This document shows, one piece after another, positions 26,342 to 34,842 of a DNA stretch of 47,026 bases; the first letter of the stretch is position 1; each line of letters starts with the position of its first letter. The notes beneath the pieces were generated by a model. It was not told where the DNA came from, did not search any database, and saw only the letters and a program-made list of their open reading frames with translations. The position numbers were made by a program, and so were the translations under genes. The stretch comes from Verrucomicrobiota bacterium (lineage in GTDB: Bacteria > Verrucomicrobiota > Verrucomicrobiia > Limisphaerales > VHCN01): positions 1 to 47,026 of the forward strand of contig VHCN01000022.1 in assembly GCA_016871675.1 (NCBI GenBank), in the 5' to 3' direction.

Positions 26342-26352
26342 CGCGCATCGAG

Positions 26353-27327
26353 ATGACACGCGTGCAGGACATCATCGCTTTGTTGGGCACGGCCGTTGGG
26401 CTGACCGCGACCGCCGCAGCCGCGCCGCCCGTCGAGGTCAACCGCATCATCGCAAAGGTGAATGACTCGGTGATCACGGAGAAGGACGTGCGCGGCTTCG
26501 TGGAGCCAACCCTGCGAGTCATCCAACGCCAGTTCGCGAACCAGCCGGGCGTGTTCGCGCAACGGGCCTCGGAGCTGTGGCGCGCCGGAATCGACGAACT
26601 CATCAACCGGCAGCTCGTTCTCGACGACTTCAAGAAGTCCGGCCTGGTGCTGCCGGAGGCTGTCATCGATGACTTCATCGCCTCGCGCATCAAGGAGCAA
26701 TACACGGATCGTGCGACGCTCACCAAGACCCTCCAGGCCGACGGCACCACCTACGAGAGCTTCCGCCAGAACCTGAAGGAGAGCTTCATCGTGGAGCAGA
26801 TGTATCTCCGCAACATCTCCTCGGCCATCATCATTTCACCGTTCAAGGTCGAGACCTACTACCGCGAGCACACGAATGATTTCAAACTGCCCGACCAGGT
26901 GCACATTCGCGTCATCGCGCTCAACAAGGCCGGCCCGGCGGACACGGCGCGCCCGCGCCTTGCTCGCGAACTGCACGGCAAGCTCAAGGAAAACCAGCCG
27001 TTCGCGGACCTCGCGAAAGTCTACTCCGACGGCTCGCAACGGGACGCGGGCGGCGACTGGGGCTGGGTGGAGTTGTCCGTGCTGCGCAAGGAACTCGCCG
27101 ACGCGGCGCGCGGTCTCAAGCCGGGCCAGCACAGCGACGTGATCGAGACGGCGGATGCCTGCTACTTGCTGAAACTCGAAGCCGTCCGGACGTCGCACAT
27201 CAAGCCGCTTGCCGAAGTGCGTGCCGAGATCGAGAGGGTGCTGGCGGATCAGGAGCGGGCGCGCCTTCAAAGGCGCTACATCGAGCGGTTGCGCAAGACG
27301 GCTTTCCTGCGCTACTTCCCGGATTAG
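26353..27327 (+). CDS. SurA-like periplasmic peptidyl-prolyl isomerase/chaperone
   Basis: 324 residues with a signal peptide (MTRVQDIIALLGTAVGLTAT then AAAAPP). The SurA N-domain follows, with VNRIIAKVNDSVITEKDVRG and ELWRAGIDELINRQLVLDDF. A single PpiC/parvulin-like domain (VHIRVIALNKAG to VIETADACYLLKLEAVR, with GGDWGWVELSVLRKELADAA) lies near residues 195-290, and the protein ends in a helix. SurA assists folding of outer-membrane proteins in the periplasm. ATG 26353 gives the signal peptide. It is divergent from aroF, and its stop overlaps the stop of the convergent HU gene by 3 bp. Confidence 0.88.
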   Translation: MTRVQDIIALLGTAVGLTATAAAAPPVEVNRIIAKVNDSVITEKDVRGFVEPTLRVIQRQFANQPGVFAQRASELWRAGIDELINRQLVLDDFKKSGLVLPEAVIDDFIASRIKEQYTDRATLTKTLQADGTTYESFRQNLKESFIVEQMYLRNISSAIIISPFKVETYYREHTNDFKLPDQVHIRVIALNKAGPADTARPRLARELHGKLKENQPFADLAKVYSDGSQRDAGGDWGWVELSVLRKELADAARGLKPGQHSDVIETADACYLLKLEAVRTSHIKPLAEVRAEIERVLADQERARLQRRYIERLRKTAFLRYFPD

Positions 27328-27650
27328 GCGGGCGGCGCGGGAGGCGGCGCGGCGGCGGGCTTCGGCGGGGAGAGCTTCAACACCGACTCGCGCATTTCCT
27401 TGCCGGGCTTGAATTTCACCACCGCGCGCGACGGAATGGGCACGTCACGCTCCGGCGAATTCGGATTCCGCCCGATGCGCGCCTTGCGCACCTTCACCTC
27501 AAACACGCCGAAGTTGCGCAGTTCCACCGTGTCGCCCTTCGCGACGGCTTCCGAGATGTGGTCAAGCGTCTTCTGCACCACGTCGAGCACGTGCTGCTGA
27601 ATCAGCCCGGTTTCTTCGCTGATGCGAACGACGATGTCTCGCTTGGTCAT
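27324..27650 (-). CDS. HU/IHF-family DNA-binding protein
   Basis: 108 residues from MTKRDIVVRISEETGLIQQH. It is a nucleoid-associated protein that bends DNA. The family core is complete: VVQKTLDHISEAVAKGDTVE, LRNFGVFEVKVRKARIGRNP and IPSRAVVKFKPGKEMRESVL. The usual GRNPxTGE reads GRNPNSPERD here, an acceptable variant. A short Pro/Ala tail (SPPKPAAAPPPAPPA) extends past the HU core and is unusual. ATG 27650 is chosen because the longer frame upstream shows no HU similarity and crosses a good promoter candidate. The TAA overlaps the TAG of the convergent SurA-like gene. Confidence 0.93.
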   Translation of the reverse strand: MTKRDIVVRISEETGLIQQHVLDVVQKTLDHISEAVAKGDTVELRNFGVFEVKVRKARIGRNPNSPERDVPIPSRAVVKFKPGKEMRESVLKLSPPKPAAAPPPAPPA

Positions 27651-27701
27651 AATGGGCCGAACAAGTTGCGCTCTCGCTGTAGTGTCTCGCGGCTTGAAGG
27701 T

Positions 27702-27730
27702 GTTGTAACTTCCGGCCCTCCAACGGTCAA
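27702..27730 (-). promoter_or_regulatory. Candidate sigma70-type promoter of the HU gene
   Basis: On the minus strand TTGACC (27725-27730) is followed by a 17-bp spacer and TACAAC (27702-27707). This would start transcription near 27695 and give a leader of about 45 nt before ATG 27650. Confidence 0.5.
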
Positions 27731-27860
27731 GCACGGGGTTTCCCGCGCAAATCCACAAGTCGCAGCCCGCTTCCGCCGGAAACCACCTCGATGCCGCGTC
27801 CCAACGCCGTCGTCCTCCGGGTAACCCCTGCCGTCCGCGGTTCTCCAACCAACTCCGCGG

Positions 27861-29240
27861 TCAGGCCTGCGCCTTCTTCCTGGCCTTGCCCTTCGCCTTG
27901 CCGGATTCGGGCGCGGGGCTGTCGAGCCTGGCGGGGCGGGCGTCGCGATAGCGGTCGAGCGCGGATTGCAACAACTTCACCGCGGCTGCAGCGTCGCCGT
28001 CGAGTCTGCCCGTCTTTGCGTCGATCGGATTCTTCTCCGCGGCGTCCTTCTCGATGTCGAAGAATTCGCCAGTGCGATACAACTTGAAGCGGTGGTTGAA
28101 CGCGAATTCCTTGACCGCAAGTTCCGCGCCCTGTCGTGGCGAATACCACGAGTAAATCCACTCGCGCCGCGTGGACTTCTCGCCGCGCAACTGCGGAAGA
28201 AAACTGCGCCCGTCGATCTGGAGTGCCGCCGGCACCTCGGCTCCCGCCGCGGCGCAAATCGTCGGCAGGATGTCCGTGCTGTCCACGAGTTCGCGGCTGA
28301 CCGTGCCGGGCGCGATCCGGGCAGGCCAGCTCGCGATGAGCGGCACGTGCATGCCGGCGGCCGTGGTCGTTCCCTTGCCTCCGATCACGACGCGGTCGGC
28401 CATGTTGGAAGGCGTGCCGCGCCCGGTGCCGTTGTCCCCGAGGAAAAGAATGAGCGTGTTCTCCCGCAACCCGAGCGCGTCGAGCTTGGCGACGAGCTTC
28501 CCGACAAGCTTGTCCATGTAGGTAACCATGTCGCCGAAGTGCTCGGGCTTGCGGTTCACCGCCTCGCCGACGGCCTTCGGATCCCACGCGTTGCTGTCGG
28601 GAGTGGCCTGGTAGGGGCTGTGCGTGAGCATCATCGGGTAGTAGAGGAAGAACGGCTCGCCCTTCTTGCGGGTGATGAAGTCCAGCGCGTAGTCGTTCAC
28701 GAGGTCGGGGCCGTATTCGCCGTTGCTGTAGTCCTTCTCGAGGCCGTTGATTTCGAGTCCGGGATTCGCGTAGCGCGGCGGCCGGCGCGTGTGCTGCCAG
28801 AGGCAGGCTTCGTCGAAGCCAAACTTGCGCGGCAACGCGGCGTCCTGCCCCAGTTGCCACTTGCCCGCGATGCACGTCGCATAGCCCGCCTGCTTGAGGA
28901 TGTTGCCCAATGTGACCACCTGCGGGTCGAGGTGGCCGAAGCGCACGTAGTTGCGGACGTTGTAAATGCCGGACATGAGTTGCACGCGCGTGGGCGTGCA
29001 GAGCGGTTGCACGAAGCAGTGCGTGAACCGCGCGCCCTTCGCGGCGAGTCCATCGAGCACGGGCGTCTTGTAGGAAGTCCCGCCATTCGCGCCGATCGTT
29101 TCGTAGCCAAGGTCGTCCGCGAGGATGACGATCAAGTTGGGACGCGTCGCCGCGGGGCCGGTGCACGCCAGGCCCAGCAGCAGGGCGGCTACGGCAGTGC
29201 GGAGGAAACAAATGCGATGGAAGGTTGCGATGAAGTTCAT
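27861..29240 (-). CDS. Secreted sulfatase (formylglycine-dependent, arylsulfatase family)
   Basis: 459 residues from [20 protein letters not shown], which gives a signal peptide (a start 27 bp further up is possible). The N-terminal motif is [20 protein letters not shown]. The active-site signature is [11 protein letters not shown], with the Cys to be converted to formylglycine. GKWQLGQD, the metal-site GDNGTGRG and the C-terminal half follow. It removes sulfate esters from an unknown, probably polysaccharide, substrate in the periplasm. The C-terminus ends in a Lys-rich tail ([13 protein letters not shown]). It is a single gene here, about 10 kb from the other sulfatases, with 208 bp of apparently empty DNA upstream. 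Confidence 0.93.
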   Translation of the reverse strand: MNFIATFHRICFLRTAVAALLLGLACTGPAATRPNLIVILADDLGYETIGANGGTSYKTPVLDGLAAKGARFTHCFVQPLCTPTRVQLMSGIYNVRNYVRFGHLDPQVVTLGNILKQAGYATCIAGKWQLGQDAALPRKFGFDEACLWQHTRRPPRYANPGLEINGLEKDYSNGEYGPDLVNDYALDFITRKKGEPFFLYYPMMLTHSPYQATPDSNAWDPKAVGEAVNRKPEHFGDMVTYMDKLVGKLVAKLDALGLRENTLILFLGDNGTGRGTPSNMADRVVIGGKGTTTAAGMHVPLIASWPARIAPGTVSRELVDSTDILPTICAAAGAEVPAALQIDGRSFLPQLRGEKSTRREWIYSWYSPRQGAELAVKEFAFNHRFKLYRTGEFFDIEKDAAEKNPIDAKTGRLDGDAAAAVKLLQSALDRYRDARPARLDSPAPESGKAKGKARKKAQA

Positions 29241-29387
29241 GGAGGCGATTACTCCACGTGGACGCACCGAGGGCTTCGATTGTTACGGAGCGTCACCCGT
29301 CGAGGCCAGTCTTGCGCGTGGCTGGCAAAGGTGCCGAGCGCGAACACGCCCAAGACGAGCGCGAGGGACGGAGCGAGGGAGGAGTCC

Positions 29388-29489
29388 ATGTTTCTGGGTG
29401 CAGCCAGCACGGGAACACCGTTGATCGCGCCTGGTTGCCCGGCTTGGCTTACTGCGGCGCCCCGGGTTTCGGCGCATCGCCCGAAGTGA
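29388..29489 (+). CDS. Possible small ORF with strong Shine-Dalgarno sequence
   Basis: A 33-codon frame starts MFLGAASTGTPLIAPG. It is preceded by GAGGGAGGAG, ending 5 nt before the ATG, while most genes in this window lack such a site. It overlaps the 3' end of the opposite HdrA-like gene. The purine-rich upstream stretch has near-duplicate GAGCG/GAGGGA units, so the match may be by chance. No family is recognised. Confidence 0.2.
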   Translation: MFLGAASTGTPLIAPGCPAWLTAAPRVSAHRPK

Positions 29490-29847
29490 CTTTTCCCCTT
29501 GGCAGGTTCGCCTTCACTTCACCGTTGAATAGCGCGGCGCAGACTTCATCTGCGCTCTGCACGCGCATGTTGAGCACTTCGGCAGCGTCAAGCGGGAGGT
29601 CGGCATGGGCGGTGTGGAACAGCCACTTCACGGCGCGCGGGAAACACGCGGCGATTTTCACCGGCCCGCCGTCGGCGAGGCGCTTGAGCGAAGCATCCTG
29701 CCGCGCGCTCATTTCGCAGAGGTCGGCCACGGCGTCGAACGCCACACCCGAGTCGGCGAGCTTGCGGAGCACGGCCGCCTTCACCTCGGGCGGCACGACC
29801 TGGGCGTATTGGCAGTGACAGTAAAGGATGCGCGGTGCGTCGGCCAT
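29449..29847 (-). CDS. Small cysteine-motif protein resembling the HdrA N-terminal domain
   Basis: 132 residues. The order YCHCQYAQVVPPEVKAAVL (Cys10, Cys12), ADLCEMSA (Cys44) and KIAACFPRAVKWLF (Cys68) parallels the N-terminal region of heterodisulfide reductase subunit A, which has a CHC motif, a central Cys and an AACxPR-type motif and can bind an iron-sulfur cluster. The FAD, ferredoxin and other HdrA domains are absent, so this is a stand-alone module. No hydrogenase or Hdr genes are adjacent. It may be a small redox or Fe-S protein. The match is by motif pattern only and could be distant. Confidence 0.6.
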   Translation of the reverse strand: MADAPRILYCHCQYAQVVPPEVKAAVLRKLADSGVAFDAVADLCEMSARQDASLKRLADGGPVKIAACFPRAVKWLFHTAHADLPLDAAEVLNMRVQSADEVCAALFNGEVKANLPRGKVTSGDAPKPGAPQ

Positions 29848-29971
29848 GCGCGAGAAGGCTACCGGCGTTCAACGCCAATGCCAACGTCGTGTTGCGCCCG
29901 CTGACACACCGCGCGCCACCATTTGCGAGCCCAAACAAACCTGCCGATTTCCAAAAGTCGTGCGTGACCGC

Positions 29972-30000
29972 GTTGCGAAGCTCTGTCACTCTTCATTCAA
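29972..30000 (+). promoter_or_regulatory. Candidate promoter directly upstream of an ATG
   Basis: TTGCGA (29972-29977), a 17-bp spacer and TTCAAT (29995-30000) sit 5 bp before ATG 30006. If used, the transcript would be essentially leaderless. Confidence 0.35.
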
Positions 30001-30005
30001 TCCAG

Positions 30006-30293
30006 ATGCGCCACACGTCACAATCTACGCCCGCCAGTGCCTGCGCGGCGAGGTCGCGCTCGCTCGTGCGGGCGGTCAATCGCGGGCTCAAGGACGGCCC
30101 CGAAGTCGTGCTCGAGACCCGGGACATTCAATCCTTCCTTACCAACGGAGCGGCGGTGGATGGCATTGACGTGATGAGATTGCTGCGGACGCTCGCCACC
30201 CGGCAGCATTGGAACGTGTTCGTCTTCGACCACGGCGCGCTGGTGCGGATCAGCGGGCAGCCGCGTTCGGCGCGAGCCGTTGCCAAGTCTTGA
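30006..30293 (+). CDS. Small hypothetical protein upstream of crcB
   Basis: 95 residues from ATG 30006. The central part (VRAVNRGLKDGPEVVLETRD and DVMRLLRTLATRQHWNVFVF) has an alpha/beta appearance with no recognised motif. It has no signal peptide or membrane segment. It ends 2 bp before the crcB start, so the two are probably translated from one mRNA. The frame is open upstream to 29835, but that part looks non-coding. I cannot name a family. Confidence 0.45.
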   Translation: MRHTSQSTPASACAARSRSLVRAVNRGLKDGPEVVLETRDIQSFLTNGAAVDGIDVMRLLRTLATRQHWNVFVFDHGALVRISGQPRSARAVAKS

Positions 30294-30295
30294 AC

Positions 30296-30697
30296 ATGGG
30301 TGCGGCGGCTTTGTGGGTTTTCATCGGCGGCGGGCTTGGCAGCCTCGCGCGCTGGGGCGTGTCCGCCTGGATGGCCCGCCAGTTCGGGCTCGGTTTTCCG
30401 CTCGGCACGCTCTTCGTCAACGCGACGGGATCCTTCTTCATCGGCCTCGTGGCCGCGCTCACCGGACCCGACGGGCGCTGGCTCGCGCCCTTCTCCTCGC
30501 GGCAATTCATGGTCGCCGGACTTTGCGGCGGATACACCACGTTTTCGTCGTTCAGCCTCGAGACGCTTGACCTCGCGCAGGAAGGCCGCTGGATGACCGC
30601 CGCGCTGAACGCGACGGGTTCGTTCGTGCTCTGCATGCTCGCGGTCTGGCTCGGCCACACGATTGGCATGGCGTTGAACGCCTCGAAGGGCCGGTAA
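30296..30697 (+). CDS. crcB: CrcB/Fluc-type fluoride ion channel
   Basis: 133 residues with four hydrophobic segments, the normal size. CrcB forms a dimeric channel that exports fluoride through the inner membrane. Family motifs: GGGLGSLARWGVSAWMARQF, GTLFVNATGSFFIGL, and the pore-lining GLCGGYTTFSSFSLET. ATG 30296 is chosen to start at the first membrane helix. No fluoride-riboswitch-like sequence was noticed upstream. It follows a small hypothetical gene by 2 bp. Confidence 0.95.
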   Translation: MGAAALWVFIGGGLGSLARWGVSAWMARQFGLGFPLGTLFVNATGSFFIGLVAALTGPDGRWLAPFSSRQFMVAGLCGGYTTFSSFSLETLDLAQEGRWMTAALNATGSFVLCMLAVWLGHTIGMALNASKGR

Positions 30698-30760
30698 CTT
30701 CGAGTCAGCCCGCGCGTCTATCGCGGCGATCTCTGCTTGCCGCCCGGGCGCATTTCCCGT

Positions 30761-30789
30761 TTGTGCGGCGCGCGGCGGTTGTGTGTAAT
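30761..30789 (+). promoter_or_regulatory. Candidate promoter of the PQQ/ABC operon
   Basis: TTGTGC (30761-30766), a 17-bp spacer and TGTAAT (30784-30789, five of six) lie 36 bp upstream of ATG 30826. Confidence 0.45.
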
Positions 30790-30825
30790 CCCGATGAAGC
30801 CGGACCCAGCCGAAAGAACTCCCTC

Positions 30826-33800
30826 ATGAATCCCCTTTCACTCTCGCGATTCGCACGCCACGCCGCGGGCATCCTCGTCACGACCTTCGCGTTCACCATC
30901 AACGCCCCTGCCGCGCCCGGCGACGCCGGCGCCCAGGCGACCGCCCGCGCCATCCTCGATGCCACGGGTGTGAAGGGCGGCTTCGTCGTGCACCTCGGCG
31001 CGCTCGATTGGAATCTTACGGCGGCGCTGCGCGCAAATTCGAGTTACCAGGTTCACGCCCTTTTCAAGGATCCCACGACCGTCGCCGCTGCGAGGCAGGG
31101 CATCCGCCAGCTTGGCGCTTACGGCGACGTCTCGGCGGACGAGTTCAGCGGCGGCTCGCTGCCTTACATCGACAACCTCGTGAACCTCCTCGTCGCGGAA
31201 GACTTGCAGGGGGTGAGCCTCGAGGAAGTCAAACGCGTGCTCGTGCCGAACGGCGTCGCTTACGTGCGGCGGGGCGGCGCGTGGCAGAAGACGGTGAAGT
31301 CGAAGAATCCCGGCCTCGACGACTGGACGCACTATTTTTACGACGCGAAGGGCAACGCCGTCTCCAAGGACACGATCGTCGCGCCACCGGAGCGCTTGCA
31401 ATGGGTCGCAGGCCCGCGCTGGTCGCGACATCACGACCGCATGTCGAGCGTCAGCGCACAAGTCACGAGCGGCGGACGGATGTTCTACATCATGGACGAA
31501 GGCTCGCGAGTCTCGATCCTCCTTCCCGCGAAGTGGAATCTCATCGCCCGCGACGCCTTCAACGGGACGATGCTCTGGAAACAGCCGATTGACGAATGGA
31601 ACACGCACCTCTGGCCGCTCAAGTCCGGTCCCACGCAGCTCTCGCGCCGGCTCGTCGCGGACGGCGACCGGCTCTTCGTCACGCTCGGCATCCGCGAGCC
31701 GGTGACACAGCTCGACGGTGCGACGGGCAAAATCCTCCGCACCTACGAAGGCACGAAAGGCGCCGAGGAAATGCTGCACGTCAACGGCACGCTCTTCGTC
31801 ATCGTGAACACGAACCCGTGGCACCTCGACCAGTTCGCGGTGAAGCAGCAGAGCGACCAGAAGCGCGTCGAGACTGAATTCAACTGGGACGAAAAGCCGC
31901 GCGACCTTCTCGCGGTCGAGGCGGCCTCCGGCAAAATCCTCTGGAAGAAGCCCGCCGCGAAGATCGCACCGCTCACCCTCGCCGCCGACGGCAGGCGCGT
32001 CATCTTCCACGACGGCGACAAGATCATCAGCCTCGACGCCGCGAAAGGCTCCGAGCAATGGGCGAGCACGAAAGCCACGAAGCGGCAGCTTTTCGAGTTC
32101 AACTACGGCCCGCGCGTGCTGCTCACGGGCGACACGGTGCTCTACGCCGGTGGCGACGGCTCCATGAAGGGACTCGACGCCATCTCGGGCAAGGAACTCT
32201 GGACGGCGCCGCACGAGAAATCCGGCTACCGATCGCCCGAGGATCTCATCGTCGCCGGCGGACTCGTGTGGAACGCGGGCACGCTTTCCGGCGGGCAAAC
32301 GGGTGAGTTCAAGGGCCGCGACCCGCGCACGGGCGAGATCAAGCGGCAGTTCGCGCCCGATGTGCCGCCCGGCACCTACTGGTTCCATCACCGCTGTTAC
32401 ATCGCGAAGGCCACGGAGCAATTCCTCATCCCGTCGCGCACGGGCATCGAGTATGTGGACCACGAGAAGAAGCACTGGGACCTCAACCACTGGGTTCGCG
32501 GCGCGTGCCTCTACGGCGTGCTTCCCGCCAACGGACTCACCTACGCCGGCCCGCACAACTGCGCGTGCTATCCCGAGGCGAAGCTCGACGGCATGAACGC
32601 GCTCGCGCCCGGCTCCAACTCGCCGCATCCGGCGCCAGTCTCCGACGAGCAGCGCCTCGTGAAAGGCCCGGCCTATGGCGCGACCATCGCAGGCGTGGCC
32701 GACCCGTTCGACTGGCCGACCTATCGCCACGACAACGCCCGCAGCGGCTACTCCGCGCAACCGCTCGCCGACGACCTCAAGAAGTCCTGGGAACTCCGCC
32801 TCGGTGGACCGCTCTCCGCCGTGACCATCGCGGACGGCAAGCTCTTCGTCTCGCAAGTGGACCGGCACACGCTCCACGCGCTCGACGCTGCAACGGGCGC
32901 GCCCGCGTGGACGTTCACCGCCGGCGGCCGCGTGGATTCACCGCCGACGTATTGGAAGGGCCGCGTGCTTTTCGGGTGCAAGGACGGCCGCGTGTATTGC
33001 CTGCGCGCGAGCGATGGGGCGCTCGTGTGGCGCTTCCAAGCCGCGCCGAATGAGCGGCGGCACTTCGCGTTCGACCAGCTCGAATCGGTGTGGCCCGTGC
33101 ACGGCAGCGTGCTCGTCGAAAACAACGTCGTCAGCTTTGTCTCCGGCCGCAGCGTGTTTCTCGACGGCGGGCTGCGGTTCTTCCGGCTCGACGCCGCGAC
33201 GGGCAAGAAACACGTCGAGCAGGTTTACAACGAGATTGATCCCGAGACCGGACGCGACTTTCAAGAGCGACACAAGACGCTGCAAATGCCCGTCGGCCTG
33301 AACGACATCCTGTCGAGCGACGGCAAGTGGACCTTCCTGCGCTCGCAGAAGATCGCCGCCGACGGCAGGCGCGTGGACATCGGCCCCATCAGCGCCAACG
33401 CGCCCGAACAAGGCGCGGCGCAACAGGGCGATGGCAAGCACATCTTCGCGCCCATGGGTTACCTCGATGACTCATGGTTCCACCGCAGCTACTGGGTTTA
33501 CGGCAAGAACTTCGCCGGTGGCCACAACGGCTACTTCCAGGCCGGCAAAAACACCCCCACCGGGCGCATCCTCGTCTTCGACGACAAGAACGTCTACGCC
33601 TACGGCCGCGAATCGCAGTATCATCGCTGGACCACCACGCTGGAACACCAGCTCTTCTCCACGCCGCGCGACATCGCCGAGACCGTGAAACCGCCGCCCG
33701 TGGACCCAAACGCGACCGCGAGCGCGAAAGGCAAGAAAGGCAAGGCCACTGCCGCGGCCGCCACGACGCCGGGTGCCAGCGGCACGGTGGATTTTCAAAA

Positions 33801-34842
33801 CCCCGCGAAGCTCGATGCAGCCGGCAAGCCGTTCACCATCGAGCTGTGGACGATGCTCGATGGCGCGGATGGCGCTCTCGTTTCGCACGGCGCAGGCTTG
33901 AACGGCTACGCACTCACCGTCACGGGCGGGAAACTCTCGTTCCACATTCGCAGCGCGCAATCGCTCGCCTCAGCCACCTCGAAGGTTGCGCTTTCCGAGG
34001 GCTGGCATCACATCGCGACCGTGCTCGGCGCGGACAAGAAGGTGAAACTCTACGTGGACGGCGCACTCGCGGCCGAAGCCGATTCGCAACTCATCGCAGT
34101 CGCTCCGAAACAGGGCCTGCGCCTCGGCGGCGACACGAGCGCCGTGACCGGCGGCGCGCTGGCAGGTTCGTTCAGCGGCATGCTCGACCAGTTCGCGATT
34201 TATCACCGCGAACTCGGCGCCCAGGAGATTTCCACGCGCGCTGCGATGGCCACGCCCGCGAAGCCCGCGGCGGGAGCCGTGCTGTTCAGCTCATTCGACA
34301 ACGGCGACGCGCGCGACGAATCCGGCAACGGCTTGCACGGCGTATCGGCCGGCGTGGACAGCGGCAAAGGCAAGGTCGGCGGCGCGCTGTGGTTCCGCAA
34401 GGGCCCTGCCGCTGCCCCCGCACCGGCCGTGGCCTCGAATCCCAATCCCGGCGCACAACCCGCGAAGAAAGCCGCGGGCGGCGGCATTTTCTTCAAGCCC
34501 GAATGGGGACGCTACGTGCCCGTCGTCACGCGCGCGATGGCGATGTCCGGCAAGACCATCCTGCTCTCCGGCCCACCCGACGTGCTCGATGAGGAATACG
34601 CCTTCGAGCGCCTCTCGCAAAAGGACACGTCGATCTTCCAACAGTTGAAAGATCAGGACGACGCGCTCGAAGGCAAGAAAGGCGGCCGGCTCTGGGCGGT
34701 CTCGATGACCGACGGCTCCCAGAAGTCCGAGGTGGATTTGCAGAGCCCGCCGGTCTGGGACGGCATGGCGGTCGCCCAAGGCCGCCTCTTCATTGCGAGC
34801 ATGGACGGCGTGGTCCGCTGCTTCGGAGTGCCCAAGAAATGA
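30826..34842 (+). CDS. Secreted methyltransferase-like / PQQ beta-propeller / LamG protein
   Basis: 1338 residues with an N-terminal signal peptide (LVTTFAFTINAPAAPG near its end). Residues about 42-150 look like a degenerate Rossmann-type methyltransferase (ATGVKGGFVVHLGALDWNLT, LEEVKRVLVPNGVAYVRRGG). Residues about 190-960 hold two runs of PQQ-type propeller blades, with repeated motifs such as LDAATGAPAWTFTAGG and ATGKILRTYEG. Residues about 983-1138 are a LamG/concanavalin-like domain (FTIELWTMLDGADG, GWHHIATVLGADKKVKLYVD). A last propeller segment ends with GRLFIASMDGVVRCFGV. It is presumably a large extracellular or periplasmic binding or redox protein. Its stop overlaps the next gene by ATGA. 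The SAM-binding Gly-rich loop looks reduced, so methyl transfer is doubtful. Confidence 0.88.
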   Translation: MNPLSLSRFARHAAGILVTTFAFTINAPAAPGDAGAQATARAILDATGVKGGFVVHLGALDWNLTAALRANSSYQVHALFKDPTTVAAARQGIRQLGAYGDVSADEFSGGSLPYIDNLVNLLVAEDLQGVSLEEVKRVLVPNGVAYVRRGGAWQKTVKSKNPGLDDWTHYFYDAKGNAVSKDTIVAPPERLQWVAGPRWSRHHDRMSSVSAQVTSGGRMFYIMDEGSRVSILLPAKWNLIARDAFNGTMLWKQPIDEWNTHLWPLKSGPTQLSRRLVADGDRLFVTLGIREPVTQLDGATGKILRTYEGTKGAEEMLHVNGTLFVIVNTNPWHLDQFAVKQQSDQKRVETEFNWDEKPRDLLAVEAASGKILWKKPAAKIAPLTLAADGRRVIFHDGDKIISLDAAKGSEQWASTKATKRQLFEFNYGPRVLLTGDTVLYAGGDGSMKGLDAISGKELWTAPHEKSGYRSPEDLIVAGGLVWNAGTLSGGQTGEFKGRDPRTGEIKRQFAPDVPPGTYWFHHRCYIAKATEQFLIPSRTGIEYVDHEKKHWDLNHWVRGACLYGVLPANGLTYAGPHNCACYPEAKLDGMNALAPGSNSPHPAPVSDEQRLVKGPAYGATIAGVADPFDWPTYRHDNARSGYSAQPLADDLKKSWELRLGGPLSAVTIADGKLFVSQVDRHTLHALDAATGAPAWTFTAGGRVDSPPTYWKGRVLFGCKDGRVYCLRASDGALVWRFQAAPNERRHFAFDQLESVWPVHGSVLVENNVVSFVSGRSVFLDGGLRFFRLDAATGKKHVEQVYNEIDPETGRDFQERHKTLQMPVGLNDILSSDGKWTFLRSQKIAADGRRVDIGPISANAPEQGAAQQGDGKHIFAPMGYLDDSWFHRSYWVYGKNFAGGHNGYFQAGKNTPTGRILVFDDKNVYAYGRESQYHRWTTTLEHQLFSTPRDIAETVKPPPVDPNATASAKGKKGKATAAAATTPGASGTVDFQNPAKLDAAGKPFTIELWTMLDGADGALVSHGAGLNGYALTVTGGKLSFHIRSAQSLASATSKVALSEGWHHIATVLGADKKVKLYVDGALAAEADSQLIAVAPKQGLRLGGDTSAVTGGALAGSFSGMLDQFAIYHRELGAQEISTRAAMATPAKPAAGAVLFSSFDNGDARDESGNGLHGVSAGVDSGKGKVGGALWFRKGPAAAPAPAVASNPNPGAQPAKKAAGGGIFFKPEWGRYVPVVTRAMAMSGKTILLSGPPDVLDEEYAFERLSQKDTSIFQQLKDQDDALEGKKGGRLWAVSMTDGSQKSEVDLQSPPVWDGMAVAQGRLFIASMDGVVRCFGVPKK

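Noticed and set aside
24943-26352. N-terminal extension of the SurA-like frame
   Set aside because: It is antisense to aroF, and the signal peptide begins at 26353.
29850-30296. Fluoride riboswitch upstream of crcB
   Set aside because: No sequence resembling the crcB motif was recognised in the leader.
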